Shown piece after piece: positions 39,502 through 48,340 of a stretch of DNA of 62,713 nucleotides. The notes under the pieces are model-generated. The model was not told the DNA's origin. It searched no databases and worked only from the letters and a program-made list of their open reading frames with translations. The stretch comes from a virus. The stretch's first letter is position 1. The number at the start of each line of letters is the position of its first letter. The stretch is taken from positions 1 through 62,713 of IMG/VR virus record IMGVR_UViG_3300028892_001101, one strand, 5' to 3'. Both the position numbers and the translations under genes were made by a program.

Positions 39502-40416
39502 ATGGAACTATACAAGAAACACCGACCCATGACTTTCAAGCGAATTGTGGGCAACACGACAGTGACCGAACAACTGGTATCCATGACTCGCCAATCCCAG
39601 TTCCCCCATGCCAGTCTGTTCAGCGGCCCAAGTGGATGCGGCAAGACCACCCTCGCACGCATCATGCGAAACAAGTTGGATTGCGGCGACCCGGATTTCG
39701 CAGAAGTGAACTGCGCGGACTTTCGTGGGATCGATATGGTGAGGGACATCCGTTCCCGAATGAACCTGGCGCCCATGAGCGGGGAGTGTCGTGTCTGGTT
39801 GATTGACGAGGCGCACCAACTCTCCACCCAAGCACAGAACGCCTTCCTGAAAATCCTGGAGGACACGCCTCGGCATGTTTACTTCATGCTGGCAACCACC
39901 GACCCGCAGAAACTGTTGCCCACCATCCGGACGCGATGCACCGAGTTCAAGGTGAGGCCGCTGGGTGTTTTAGAGGCCACGGATTTGCTGCGATTAATTT
40001 GTGAGAGGGAAGAAATAAACATCACCGACGACGTGATGGATTGCTTAATGAAACACGGGGAAGGTTCCCCGCGCCGGCTGCTGGTTTTACTGGATGGAGT
40101 TCGTCACCTGGGCAACGAGGAAGACCAACTCCAATCCATCGCAAATAGCGATGCCAAGCGGGAGGCCATTGAATTAGCGAGGTTGCTCATTCGGCCGAAC
40201 ACCGTTTGGAAGGAGGTGGCGGCTATCCTGGGCAAGGTAACAGAAGACCCCGAGTCCTTGCGCTGGATGGTTCTTGGTTACGCGAATTCTGTTTTGTTGA
40301 AAGGGGGGCAACAGGCTGGCCGTGCCTATCTAATCATTGAGGCATTTCGGGAGAATTTCTACGACACGAAAAAGACAGGACTGACCGCCGCGTGCTGGGA
40401 AGTTATTAACACCTAA
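39502..40416 (+). CDS. Clamp loader AAA+ ATPase
   Basis: 304 residues. Walker A 'SGPSGCGKTTLARI', Walker B 'VWLIDEAHQLS', sensor 1 'LATTDPQKLLPTIRTRC' with an SRC-like arginine finger, sensor 2 'GSPRRLL'. DnaX/RFC-small-subunit type. A zinc module normally found in DnaX is absent. Follows the polymerase by zero bases. Confidence 0.87.
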   Translation: MELYKKHRPMTFKRIVGNTTVTEQLVSMTRQSQFPHASLFSGPSGCGKTTLARIMRNKLDCGDPDFAEVNCADFRGIDMVRDIRSRMNLAPMSGECRVWLIDEAHQLSTQAQNAFLKILEDTPRHVYFMLATTDPQKLLPTIRTRCTEFKVRPLGVLEATDLLRLICEREEINITDDVMDCLMKHGEGSPRRLLVLLDGVRHLGNEEDQLQSIANSDAKREAIELARLLIRPNTVWKEVAAILGKVTEDPESLRWMVLGYANSVLLKGGQQAGRAYLIIEAFRENFYDTKKTGLTAACWEVINT

Positions 40417-40429
40417 CAAGGAGACACAA

Positions 40430-40891
40430 ATGGACGACGACTTGTTGAACATGGACGAACATAACTTGGATGAAATGTGGTTGAACCAACCACGCCTCTA
40501 TCACAAGTATGCGAAGAAGCTGGCGAACGCCAAGCAACACCTCGAGGAGGAAAAAGCAGAGTTGGAACTGTGCAAGGCAGAATTGGACAGAGATATTCGT
40601 AGCGAACCTGGGCAATTTAATTTAGAGAAAATCACCGAAAACGTGGTTTCGTCTACGATTATAATTCAGGACAAATACCAGCAGCGCCAAGCGGAGGTGA
40701 TCGACCTGAAACATCAAGTCGATATCCTGCAAGCTGCCGTCACAACATTGGATCACAGGAAACGCGCCTTGGAAAATCTTGTTAGCTTGCATGGGCAGGA
40801 TTACTTCTCCTCCCCGCGGGCCAAAGACCCAACCTCCAAGGAAGCAATAACTGAACTCGAGAAGCAGTCTGTACGTCGGAAACGGTCTTAA
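40430..40891 (+). CDS. Coiled-coil protein, 153 residues
   Basis: MDDDLLNMDEHNLDEMWLNQ..., with AACAAGGAGACACAA upstream. Two long heptad stretches (about residues 25-60 and 75-115) predict a coiled coil. Its position between clamp loader and ssDNA-binding protein suggests a replisome or recombination accessory. No family recognised. Confidence 0.55.
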   Translation: MDDDLLNMDEHNLDEMWLNQPRLYHKYAKKLANAKQHLEEEKAELELCKAELDRDIRSEPGQFNLEKITENVVSSTIIIQDKYQQRQAEVIDLKHQVDILQAAVTTLDHRKRALENLVSLHGQDYFSSPRAKDPTSKEAITELEKQSVRRKRS

Positions 40892-40907
40892 CACTAGGAG
40901 AGTCAAA

Positions 40908-41801
40908 ATGGCAAAGACAAAGAAGAAAAAGAAACGAAAGTTGGCGTCGGCCAAACGACGGGCTGAGGCCCACTCGCAAGGGTACGAACGAACGACAACA
41001 ACAACGCCCGAAGGGATGGGATACTTTGCCCTCAAAGCATCTGGCATCAAGAGGATTGATATCCTGCCCTATACGGTGAAGGTGTCCAGTCGTTTTGCGG
41101 ACGCTGGTGAGTTGCACTATGAAAGGACATTCTGGGTTCACCGGATTGGGCCGAATGGGGACGCCTATGTTTGCAGGGAAAAGACAACGAACGAAAAGTG
41201 TCCCATCTGCGAACACCTGGCCAAGCTGCGACGCGACCCGGAGGCAGACGAGGAACTTATCAAAAGCCTCCGACCGAAGGAACGACAACTGTTTTACGTG
41301 ATAGACCACGACGAACCCGAGAAGGGTGTTCAGCTGTGGGATATTAGTTGGTATCTATTCGGCAAACAACTGGACGCAAGAATTAAGAACTCAGATGAGG
41401 ATGATGGGTTTGAAATGTTCTTTGATCCAGATGAGGGTTTGACTTTGAGATTGGGAATCGCAGAACGGTCGTTTGGCGGGAGGGCGTTTTATGAAGTTGA
41501 AACGGTTGACTTCAAACCACGCAAGAACCCGATCGACCCCGAGTTGTTTGAAGACCTCCCCTCACTGGACGACTTGATCAAGGTCGAGGCGTACAGCAAG
41601 CTGAAGGCCATTTTCCTTCAAACCAACGACGACGAGGACGAGGACGAAGAGGTGTTGGAGGAAGAAGCCGAGGAGGAGGTGGCTGATGAACCAGCCAACG
41701 ACAAACCGGCGAAGGCGAAGGCTGGCAAAGCCGTGGACGAGGACGTGGACGACGACGAGGACGAGGACGAAGATTGGGACGATGAAGAATGGGACGACTG
41801 A
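40908..41801 (+). CDS. Single-stranded DNA-binding protein with acidic tail
   Basis: 297 residues. Lys-rich N-terminus (AKTKKKKKRKLASAKRR), OB-like core with 'CREKTTNEKCPICEHLAKLR' (zinc-type cysteines, as in gp32-like proteins), and a C-terminal tail dominated by Asp/Glu that ends DWDDEEWDD. The acidic tail is the usual protein-interaction tip of phage SSBs. A terminator follows. Confidence 0.8.
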   Translation: MAKTKKKKKRKLASAKRRAEAHSQGYERTTTTTPEGMGYFALKASGIKRIDILPYTVKVSSRFADAGELHYERTFWVHRIGPNGDAYVCREKTTNEKCPICEHLAKLRRDPEADEELIKSLRPKERQLFYVIDHDEPEKGVQLWDISWYLFGKQLDARIKNSDEDDGFEMFFDPDEGLTLRLGIAERSFGGRAFYEVETVDFKPRKNPIDPELFEDLPSLDDLIKVEAYSKLKAIFLQTNDDEDEDEEVLEEEAEEEVADEPANDKPAKAKAGKAVDEDVDDDEDEDEDWDDEEWDD

Positions 41802-41828
41802 GCTAAACAGTCCACCATTTTGAGTCCC

Positions 41829-41874
41829 ACCCACCTCGGCCGTTGTTCAATCCCAGCGGTCGAGGTGGGTTTTC
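41829..41874 (+). terminator. Intrinsic terminator
   Basis: ACCCACCTCG (41829-41838) pairs with CGAGGTGGGT (41861-41870), then TTTTCG. Follows the SSB gene. Confidence 0.8.
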
Positions 41875-41883
41875 GATTATGCC

Positions 41884-43002
41884 ATGAATGAAACAGAAGA
41901 CATCAAAAAGGCATTGCGAATGAAATCAGAAAACGATCCGCCTGTCTTGCCAACCGACCTGCTGTCCACGGGCTCCACCTTGTTGAACCTAGCGTGCAGC
42001 GGTGACTACCGTGGTGGATTTGCCAAGGGCAAATATCACTTCCTCGTGGGGGACAGCGCCTCGGGCAAAACCTGGCTATCTCTTACTTGCCTTGCCGAGG
42101 CAAGTATCAATCCCGAATTCAAGGACTACCGTTTCATCTACGACAACGCCGAGGACGGTGCGCTGATGGACATCCAACGGTTCTTCGGCAAGGGGGTGGC
42201 GGAACGCATGGAACCACCCGACTCAATGGACATTGGCGCCAAGGGTTCTGGGGCAGGGATAGTTCCCATCCACAGCGAAACGATTGAGGATTTCTATTAC
42301 CACTTGGACGATGCGGTGGGGCGGGACGAACCGTTTATCTATATCCTGGATTCAATGGATTCGCTAAGTAGCGCCTCCGAACAAGACAAATTCAAGGAAG
42401 AGAAAACCGCCTCCCGGGCAGGCAAGGTAACGACCGGCAGTTATGGGGATGGCAAGGCAAAGAAAAACTCCTCCAACCTCCGCAAACTTATGCCGGCCCT
42501 TCGTAAGTCGAAGTCCATCCTGATCATCATAAACCAGACACGGGACAACCTGGGATTCGGTTTTGAAAAGAAAAGCAGAAGCGGCGGACACGCCCTTCGG
42601 TTTTACGCAACCTTGGAAATCTGGTCGTCCATCAAAAGCAAAATGAAGCGGACGGTGCGTGGCAAGGAACGGGAGATTGGGATTGTCTGTAAAGTCCAAG
42701 TGAAAAAGAACCGCTTCACTGGGCGCCTCCGAACGGTCGAGCTGCCGCTTTACCATTCATTCGGAATCGACGAGGTGGGCAGTTGCATTGATTACCTGGT
42801 TGCGGAAAAACATTGGCCCAAAAAGAAAAACATAATTGAAGCCCATGACTTTGACGAGGAACTGGGACGCGAGAAACTGATTCAGTTCATCCAAGATAAC
42901 CACCTGGGCGGGGACTTGGCGGAGGTGGTGGCCGAGGTCTGGGACAGCATCGAAAAAGAGTGTTCGGTGGAACGGGTTTCGCCATACCATCAAAACCCAT
43001 AA
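41884..43002 (+). CDS. RecA-like recombinase
   Basis: 372 residues. Walker A 'FLVGDSASGKTWLSLT' (about residue 60), 'FIYDNAEDGALMDIQRFF' after it, Walker B 'FIYILDSMDSLSS' (about 155), L2-type 'ILIIINQTRDNLGF' (about 215). UvsX/RecA-type phage strand-exchange ATPase. 'GFGFEKKSRSGGHALRFYA' is the DNA-binding loop region. Weak ribosome site. Confidence 0.78.
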   Translation: MNETEDIKKALRMKSENDPPVLPTDLLSTGSTLLNLACSGDYRGGFAKGKYHFLVGDSASGKTWLSLTCLAEASINPEFKDYRFIYDNAEDGALMDIQRFFGKGVAERMEPPDSMDIGAKGSGAGIVPIHSETIEDFYYHLDDAVGRDEPFIYILDSMDSLSSASEQDKFKEEKTASRAGKVTTGSYGDGKAKKNSSNLRKLMPALRKSKSILIIINQTRDNLGFGFEKKSRSGGHALRFYATLEIWSSIKSKMKRTVRGKEREIGIVCKVQVKKNRFTGRLRTVELPLYHSFGIDEVGSCIDYLVAEKHWPKKKNIIEAHDFDEELGREKLIQFIQDNHLGGDLAEVVAEVWDSIEKECSVERVSPYHQNP

Positions 43003-43117
43003 TTCGCGATCTGGGGGGTTTTCCCAGTTTCCCGCATGACCAAGGGTTTAAGGGTCGAAAGTGCCTTAGACGGGCAACTAGGGGGCTTGTCGAACATTGT
43101 GGAAACACGTTTATCTC

Positions 43118-43128
43118 CCGAGTATAAG
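43118..43128 (+). promoter_or_regulatory. Candidate second-class promoter (CCGAGTATAAG)
   Basis: CTCCCGAGTATAAGG, the third occurrence of the CCGAGTATA core, just upstream of the iteron cluster. Confidence 0.35.
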
Positions 43129-43139
43129 GTGATATCTTG

Positions 43140-43300
43140 CATGAGTCAGTCATGACAGATGTCATGACAGATGTCATGAGTTTAGTCATGACAAACAACC
43201 TGAGACCCGCATGCCAGATGTCATGACATTTTGCATGAGACCCGCATGCCAGATGTCATGACATTTTGCATGAGTTCAGTCATGACATCTGGCATGCAAA
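43140..43300. repeat. Iteron/operator cluster with TGTCATGACA palindromes
   Basis: At least seven TCATGAC-type sites lie within 160 bases. A 35-bp unit starting GAGACCCGCATGCCAGATG is repeated in tandem (43202-43236, 43237-43271), and its core GCATGCCAGATGTCATGA recurs inverted at 43280-43297. No gene lies in 43003-43321; this cluster and a CCGAGTATA box are the only signals seen. Dense direct plus inverted repeats fit an origin or a repressor array. Confidence 0.85.
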
Positions 43301-43321
43301 ACAACCACAAGGAGGTGGAAA

Positions 43322-43441
43322 ATGACTTACGAACAACACGAAAAGGAACGGCAGGGGGCGTTGAGGTGGTGGGGAATGTTGATTACTCTGACCGCTGGTT
43401 GTGGGGCGCTGGCTTGGGTGGTTGCCGAACTTAGCAAGTAG
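43322..43441 (+). CDS. 39-residue membrane peptide
   Basis: ATG 43322 is preceded by AAGGAGGTGGAAA. Product MTYEQHEKERQGALRWWGML has a charged N-terminus and then one membrane helix ('LITLTAGCGALAWVVAEL'). Too short for homology; supported by the perfect ribosome site and close spacing to the nuclease gene. Confidence 0.5.
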   Translation: MTYEQHEKERQGALRWWGMLITLTAGCGALAWVVAELSK

Positions 43442-43454
43442 GAAGGGGCAAGGC

Positions 43455-44051
43455 ATGGCGAAGGGTTCTTCATTTGAACGGGAGTTCTGTAAAGACCTGT
43501 CACGGTGGTGGGACTGTGATCGGGATGGCCGTGACGATATCTTCTGGCGTTCCAGTAACTCTGGAGGCAGGGCAACCGTTCGAGCTGCCCTGGGCAAAAC
43601 CACGGCCGGTCAGTATGGTGACGTGGCAGCCACTTGCCCAAGTGGTGTCCCCCTGATGGACTTTGTCACCATCGAACTGAAACGTGGTTACAGCAAATTC
43701 ACCATCCAAGACCCCTTCGATGTGAAGACAGCCGGAGCACAACAGCAATGGACAAAGTGGTACGAACAAGCAGTGCGCAGTCACTTAGACGCTGGGTCGT
43801 GTGGCTGGTTGTTGGTTCACCAACGAGACCGGCGTGACCCCTTGGTCTACATGCCAGAACTGCTCTATGCCAAGATGGTGAAGTCCCTCAGTTTCCAAAC
43901 CGAACCCGCCCCCATTATGCGGTTCACCTTCTGCGACCGTTACTTCCTCGGGCAAGAACCGTGCTGCGTGATGATGCGGTGGGAGGATTGGAAAACAGGA
44001 ACATCACAATTGAAAATCCGAAGCACCTTAACAGATTGGGAAGGACGATGA
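43455..44051 (+). CDS. PD-(D/E)XK-type nuclease, Holliday-resolvase-like
   Basis: 198 residues from ATG 43455. 'GSSFEREFCKDLSRWW' (Glu of motif I), 'QYGDVAATCP' (Asp) and 'FVTIELKRGYS' (E-x-K) give the nuclease triad order. Position next to the recombinase and Mre11/Rad50 genes supports a role in recombination intermediates. Overlaps the next gene (ATGA). Confidence 0.65.
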   Translation: MAKGSSFEREFCKDLSRWWDCDRDGRDDIFWRSSNSGGRATVRAALGKTTAGQYGDVAATCPSGVPLMDFVTIELKRGYSKFTIQDPFDVKTAGAQQQWTKWYEQAVRSHLDAGSCGWLLVHQRDRRDPLVYMPELLYAKMVKSLSFQTEPAPIMRFTFCDRYFLGQEPCCVMMRWEDWKTGTSQLKIRSTLTDWEGR

Positions 44052-44398
44052 AGGAACCAACCAAACCGAAAACCCGGCTGCTGGACGCAATAATCATCAC
44101 CACGGTTTCCTCCATCATTGCGACGGTGGTTGCCGGTCTTGCCCTGTTGCTATTCCAGCAGGTTAATCACGCCCAAACTTCTATCAGTATCCACTCGCTG
44201 GAAATTCGAAACCTCCGCAAGGATTTAACCAAGACACAGCAACTCCTGGCGGAGGAACTAGCGCCCATCAAAGCCCACCTCCACCAACTAGATTCAGACC
44301 CCTTATTGCTAGAAGAAATTCTGAGGTTAAGAGAAGAGATTGAAAGCAAATTTGAAAAAGACGCGCACCATCAAATTCAACAACGCCCTTTGGAGTAA
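44048..44398 (+). CDS. Membrane-anchored coiled-coil protein
   Basis: 116 residues: a short basic N-tail, one membrane helix ('IIATVVAGLALLLFQQV') near residue 25-45, then a long charged coiled coil. Its topology resembles an i-spanin or an anchored recombination accessory. It sits between nuclease and Rad50 genes, so the lysis reading is uncertain. Confidence 0.5.
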   Translation: MKEPTKPKTRLLDAIIITTVSSIIATVVAGLALLLFQQVNHAQTSISIHSLEIRNLRKDLTKTQQLLAEELAPIKAHLHQLDSDPLLLEEILRLREEIESKFEKDAHHQIQQRPLE

Positions 44399-44401
44399 CG
44401 C

Positions 44402-45283
44402 ATGCTGACTCGCTTACGAATTAAGAATTTCCAAAACCACAAAAAGATAGACATCGAATTTGATAAGGGCGTGACCACCATCATCGGCCCCAGCGATGCC
44501 GGCAAGTCCGCCCTCCTTCGGGCGTTGTCTTGGGTGGTGTTCAACCGACCAGTCGGCACCGAGTTTATCCGCGAGGGTCAAAAAGGTTGCACCGTTCGTA
44601 TTGAAACCAGCAGCCACAAAATCACTCGCACACGAGGCAAGGAAAACACCTATCACCTAGACGGGAAAGAATACCGCGCATTCGGAAACGACGTTCCTGA
44701 ATCAATTCAAAACGTGTTGCAGTTGGGGGAAATCAATTTCCAGTCCCAACACGACGCCCCCTTCTGGTTAAGCGAATCCGCTGCCCAAGTTTCACGCAAC
44801 TTAAATCAAATCGTTGACCTGGGAATTATCGATGCTGCCCTGGCACAAACTTCCAAAACGATGCGCAAGGCAAAATGGGAAGCTGAGTCGACCAAGGAAC
44901 GGTTCCTTCATTACCGGAAACAGAAAGAGGACTTGGCGTGGGTGGTCGAAGCGAACGGCGAGTTGGTAGACCTAGAGGCAGGCGCAGCTGCGTTAGAGGC
45001 CAGCACAGAGAGCCAGATTCGCTTGGAAGCCTTGACTCATGACGCGAGCCGTTACTCCAAGGAGGTTGAACAAGACCGGAAGTTGGTTGCCGATATTACG
45101 GCCCTTCAGAAATCCGTCGAAACAATAATTGATCACGATTATTATGTGAGGCGGTTACGGTCTTATACCGATGACCTAATAAGCGAAACCGAAGTCCTGG
45201 CGAAACGAAAAGAAAGAGCAAACGAAATTCAACAAGAACTTGAAACCTACGAGGTCTGCCCAACATGCCAGCGTCCGATGTGA
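44402..45283 (+). CDS. Rad50/SbcC N-terminal half
   Basis: 293 residues. 'LRIKNFQNHKKIDIEFDKG' and Walker A 'IGPSDAGKSALLRALSW' start a Rad50 ATPase head; 'INFQSQHDAPFWLSESAAQV' is the Q-loop region. A coiled coil then leads to 'CPTCQRPM' at the very C-terminus, the zinc-hook CxxC. The returning coiled coil and signature/Walker B are not here but in the gene at 46417. The gene overlaps the Mre11 gene by 19 bases. Confidence 0.85.
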   Translation: MLTRLRIKNFQNHKKIDIEFDKGVTTIIGPSDAGKSALLRALSWVVFNRPVGTEFIREGQKGCTVRIETSSHKITRTRGKENTYHLDGKEYRAFGNDVPESIQNVLQLGEINFQSQHDAPFWLSESAAQVSRNLNQIVDLGIIDAALAQTSKTMRKAKWEAESTKERFLHYRKQKEDLAWVVEANGELVDLEAGAAALEASTESQIRLEALTHDASRYSKEVEQDRKLVADITALQKSVETIIDHDYYVRRLRSYTDDLISETEVLAKRKERANEIQQELETYEVCPTCQRPM

Positions 45284-46188
45284 GATTAATCCTGTGCAGC
45301 GATATCCACTTGAGTGACCATGCGCCTATCTTCCGCAGTACCGAACCGGATTGGTTCGAGGCGATGGCCCGCCCACTTCGCGAACTGGGCGACGCTGCTG
45401 ATCATTATGGTGTCCCGATTGTTATTGCCGGCGACGTGTTTCACAAATGGAACAGCTCGCCGGCCCTCATTAACTTTGCGCTGGATGAACTGCCGAACGC
45501 CTATGCCATCCCTGGGCAACACGACTTGCCGCACCACCGCTACGAGGACATTGAGCAGTCCGCATATTGGACACTCGTGAAGGCAGGGAAACTCATTAAC
45601 TTGGAACCCGACAAGCCCATTGAAGTGAACGGGATTGTCCTCCACGGGTTCCCTTGGAATGCCCAACTGAAACCATGTGAGGAAGGCGACCTCTGCCTCC
45701 ACCTGGCAGTGGTTCACAAGTACATCTGGAGCGACCCCTCGGACAGTTATCCTGGAGCAAATTCTGCCGACCACATCGCTGGATGGATTATCCGTCAGCT
45801 GACCGGATTCGATGCAATGGTGTTCGGGGATAACCACAAGGGGTTCCTCATCAATAAAACAGAGGCGCAACCACCCATCTTAAACAGTGGCGGGTTCATG
45901 AAAAGAAGTAAAGACGACGCCGACCGTGTCCCGTCGTTTGGGCTGCTGCATGGGGATGGCACCATTGAACGGTGGGCAGTGAACTGCAAGCAAGACAAGT
46001 GCTTGGAACAGGAGGAGCACGGCCTGACGGCCGAACCCGTGGACGCGGATTTGCTTGAGTTCATTTCCCAGTTGCAACAACTGGGCGACGACTCGCTTGA
46101 TTTCGAAGCTGCCGTCCGACGGTACTGCCGCGACAACGATGTAGACGAAGAAACCACCGCCATCGTCATGGAGATATTTCCACAATGA
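45265..46188 (+). CDS. Mre11/SbcD-like nuclease
   Basis: 307 residues. 'LILCSDIHLSD' (Asp-x-His), 'IVIAGDVFHKWNSS' (Gly-Asp), 'IPGQHDLPHH' (in place of GNHD), 'LAVVHKYIW' and 'MVFGDNHKGF' (GDxH) form the metal site of the calcineurin-like Mre11 fold. Works with the two Rad50 halves on DNA ends. The middle motif Gln-His-Asp is as in phage and T4-gp47-like members. A GTG at 45280 is an alternative start. Confidence 0.87.
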   Translation: MPASDVRLILCSDIHLSDHAPIFRSTEPDWFEAMARPLRELGDAADHYGVPIVIAGDVFHKWNSSPALINFALDELPNAYAIPGQHDLPHHRYEDIEQSAYWTLVKAGKLINLEPDKPIEVNGIVLHGFPWNAQLKPCEEGDLCLHLAVVHKYIWSDPSDSYPGANSADHIAGWIIRQLTGFDAMVFGDNHKGFLINKTEAQPPILNSGGFMKRSKDDADRVPSFGLLHGDGTIERWAVNCKQDKCLEQEEHGLTAEPVDADLLEFISQLQQLGDDSLDFEAAVRRYCRDNDVDEETTAIVMEIFPQ

Positions 46189-46448
46189 CCAACGCCACAG
46201 AATACGAACGCCTCAAAAAGAAACTGGAAAACCTCACCAGCGAAATTGACCAACGGGAGGGCGCCTTACAACACGTCCGTGCTGAACTCGAAAAAGAGTT
46301 CGGGGCAAAGTCGTTGAAGTCCGGCCTGGCCCTACTCAAACGGATGGAAACCAAACACGCGAAACAGCAAGACAAGCACGATCAGCTTGTTACAACATTC
46401 AACGAGAGGTGGGCAGATGTTATCAGTGAACCGGATACAGATGAATGA
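46185..46448 (+). CDS. Small coiled-coil protein, 87 residues
   Basis: MTNATEYERLKKKLENLTSE..., overlapping both neighbours. Almost entirely heptad repeats. It sits exactly where the second coiled-coil arm of Rad50 would start, so it may be the third piece of the split Rad50 rather than an independent protein. No CxxC is present. Confidence 0.6.
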   Translation: MTNATEYERLKKKLENLTSEIDQREGALQHVRAELEKEFGAKSLKSGLALLKRMETKHAKQQDKHDQLVTTFNERWADVISEPDTDE

Positions 46449-46983
46449 GTTGCTGGTTGCCCAGCGGGCAGCGAAGGGGTCACTCGATTCTGCTAGGCAA
46501 GAAATGATTGCCGCAGAAGAATTTGAGTTTCGAGCCGGCGAGGCACAAACCATTGTCCAAACCATTGCCGCCGAGGTTCAGGAACAGGCCCACTCCAAGA
46601 TCGCGGCGGTGGTTTCCAAGTGTCTCGAATCCATTTTCGAGCAGCCGTATGAGTTCCGAATTACATTCGAACGCAAGCGGGGAAAAACAGACGCCCGCCT
46701 GTCTTTCGTTAGAAACAACCTGGAGGTCGACCCCCTTAGCGCCTCGGGTGGTGGTGTTGTGGATGTTGCCGCCTTCGCCCTTCGGCTGGCCTGCCTAGTG
46801 TTGTCCCTTCCAAAGAAACGGCGGACACTTATCTTGGATGAACCGTTCAAATTCTTGTCCAAGAATTATAGAAACAACACAAAGAGAATGCTGAAAACCC
46901 TGTCCGAGGAAATGGGCGTTCAGTTTATTATGGTGACGCACATCCCAGAACTGGAATGTGGCAAGTTGGTGGAAATTAACTAG
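46417..46983 (+). CDS. Rad50/SbcC C-terminal half
   Basis: 188 residues from ATG 46417 (GAGAGGTGGGCAG upstream). A short coiled coil, then the ABC signature 'SASGGGVVDVAAFALRLA', Walker B 'RTLILDEPFKFLS' and H-loop 'FIMVTHIPEL'. These complete the ATPase whose Walker A is in the 44402 gene. Confidence 0.87.
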   Translation: MLSVNRIQMNELLVAQRAAKGSLDSARQEMIAAEEFEFRAGEAQTIVQTIAAEVQEQAHSKIAAVVSKCLESIFEQPYEFRITFERKRGKTDARLSFVRNNLEVDPLSASGGGVVDVAAFALRLACLVLSLPKKRRTLILDEPFKFLSKNYRNNTKRMLKTLSEEMGVQFIMVTHIPELECGKLVEIN

Positions 46984-46992
46984 GAGAACGAA

Positions 46993-47226
46993 ATGGGAAT
47001 GCATGGGCCAGAATTCTTTGAAACCGGCAGGGGGCGCACCTTCCTTGATGGAACCATGCCCAAGCTCATCCGGGTGCTTGAACGTATTGCCGATCACTTG
47101 GACTTGCACCAAGCCGAAATTGACCAACGGGAGGAAGCGATCGAGGCAGGCGCGGCAGCGATCGAGGCAGCGGAATTGGCAGCGGCAAACAGGCAGGCAT
47201 GGACAAATAAAAAGGAGCAATCATGA
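46993..47226 (+). CDS. Unknown protein, 77 residues
   Basis: MGMHGPEFFETGRGRTFLDG..., AGGAGAACGAA upstream. The C-terminal half is an Ala/Glu-rich helix (EAIEAGAAAIEAAELAAANR). Overlaps the next gene (ATGA). No family recognised. Confidence 0.55.
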   Translation: MGMHGPEFFETGRGRTFLDGTMPKLIRVLERIADHLDLHQAEIDQREEAIEAGAAAIEAAELAAANRQAWTNKKEQS

Positions 47227-47522
47227 AAGATTGGGGAGATGGGAGTTCACCAATTCGTCCGCATAATCCTGTCACGGCGCCTAAGCATTACACGTCAGGC
47301 CGCATTGAGTTTACGGATGCGGTGGAACGTCTTGGCTTGGGGTTTGCGCAGGGCAACGTGGTGAAGTATGTTGTTCGCTTTCCCCAGAAGGGCGGCATCG
47401 AAGACCTGAAGAAAGCGCAACACTATTTGCAAATGATGATCGACAATTATGCTGCTTGGTATGGTGACAGTAAAACAGGCGGGCCGCAAACCGAAGGCGA
47501 CCAGTTGGAGACCAAGCCCTGA
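47223..47522 (+). CDS. DUF3310 protein
   Basis: 99 residues. 'KHYTSGRIEFTDAVERLGLG', then 'GNVVKYVVRFPQKGGIEDLK' and 'KAQHYLQMMID' are diagnostic of DUF3310 phage proteins, sometimes labelled nucleotide kinase-like without firm evidence. AAAAGGAGCAATC precedes the ATG. Last plus-strand gene before the convergent junction. Confidence 0.82.
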   Translation: MKDWGDGSSPIRPHNPVTAPKHYTSGRIEFTDAVERLGLGFAQGNVVKYVVRFPQKGGIEDLKKAQHYLQMMIDNYAAWYGDSKTGGPQTEGDQLETKP

Positions 47523-47543
47523 TCACCTCGGCTGCGGCCCGCC
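47478..47543. terminator. Convergent terminator stem
   Basis: GGCGGGCCGCA (47478-47488) pairs with TGCGGCCCGCC (47533-47543). On the minus strand the stem is followed by TGTTTTAC, so it can stop transcripts of the late operon. Its plus-strand arm lies inside the DUF3310 gene. Confidence 0.55.
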
Positions 47544-47545
47544 CT

Positions 47546-48340
47546 TCATGACGCTACCTGACCGTCAGTTTCCATGCGGTGACGTATCAGACCCTCTCGC
47601 CCTCTGCCAATATAATCCTGCTGCCAGTGAGGGTCGAGGTTGAATAAATCCTTATCAATTTCCTGGATGCCGATATGATCATAATGCCGTTGCATCCCCT
47701 CCGGTGTCCCACCGCCCTTCCCCGATAGGTGTCGGTCACTCACACCCCAGCGGTACAGATAGAAAATGTCTTCTGCCGGAATTATCTCGCCCAGCCATTC
47801 GGAAACACCTGCTCGGTGAAGGGCTTTATTGAATGCCTGGTCTTCCCAGCCGCTGGCCTTCGGTGGGTAGCCACCAATCTCATTCAAAACCTCCCGCCGC
47901 CAGACAGCCATGCAGTGCGTATTCCCTGGATGTTCAACGTAGATGGTTTCCGCGAATGGGCAATAATAGTAATTCCCTGGGCGCCATTCCAAATCGTCGC
48001 CAAGCTTATCCATGGAATATGATAGGCGGTGGGGCAGGCAGATATCGTCGTCGTCCCATCGACACAAAACCTCGCCCCTTGCCCGTTCAATCATCCACAT
48101 CAACTTGTCCGACAAAGTGGGGAACCGTGTTTCCAAATTGAACACCCGAACCCCCTGCTGCAAGAACTCGATTCCCTTCTCCACCTCAGCGAAATTTAAC
48201 TGCTGCCCGGGAGTGTCATTACAAATGATCAACTCCTTGTCCGGGTAGTCTTGGAGGAGAAAAGAATGCAGCGCCTCGTCCACCAGATGCTGCCGGTCTG
48301 GGCAGCGGTTGTAGGTTGGCATCAAGCAGGATACTTTCAT
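47546..48340 (-). CDS. Family 2-type glycosyltransferase
   Basis: 264 residues. 'MKVSCLMPTYNRC' and 'VDEALHSFLLQDYPDKELII' give the GT-A nucleotide-binding part, and 'CRWDDDDICLPHRL' the DxD metal site. It likely transfers a sugar to a virion glycan, modified base or host surface. The start overlaps the methyltransferase stop (ATGA). Confidence 0.82.
   Translation of the reverse strand: MKVSCLMPTYNRCPDRQHLVDEALHSFLLQDYPDKELIICNDTPGQQLNFAEVEKGIEFLQQGVRVFNLETRFPTLSDKLMWMIERARGEVLCRWDDDDICLPHRLSYSMDKLGDDLEWRPGNYYYCPFAETIYVEHPGNTHCMAVWRREVLNEIGGYPPKASGWEDQAFNKALHRAGVSEWLGEIIPAEDIFYLYRWGVSDRHLSGKGGGTPEGMQRHYDHIGIQEIDKDLFNLDPHWQQDYIGRGREGLIRHRMETDGQVAS

Noticed and set aside
43140-43300. CRISPR-like array at the TGTCATGACA cluster
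   Set aside because: Only two tandem 35-bp units without spacers plus an inverted copy; this is an iteron or operator layout.
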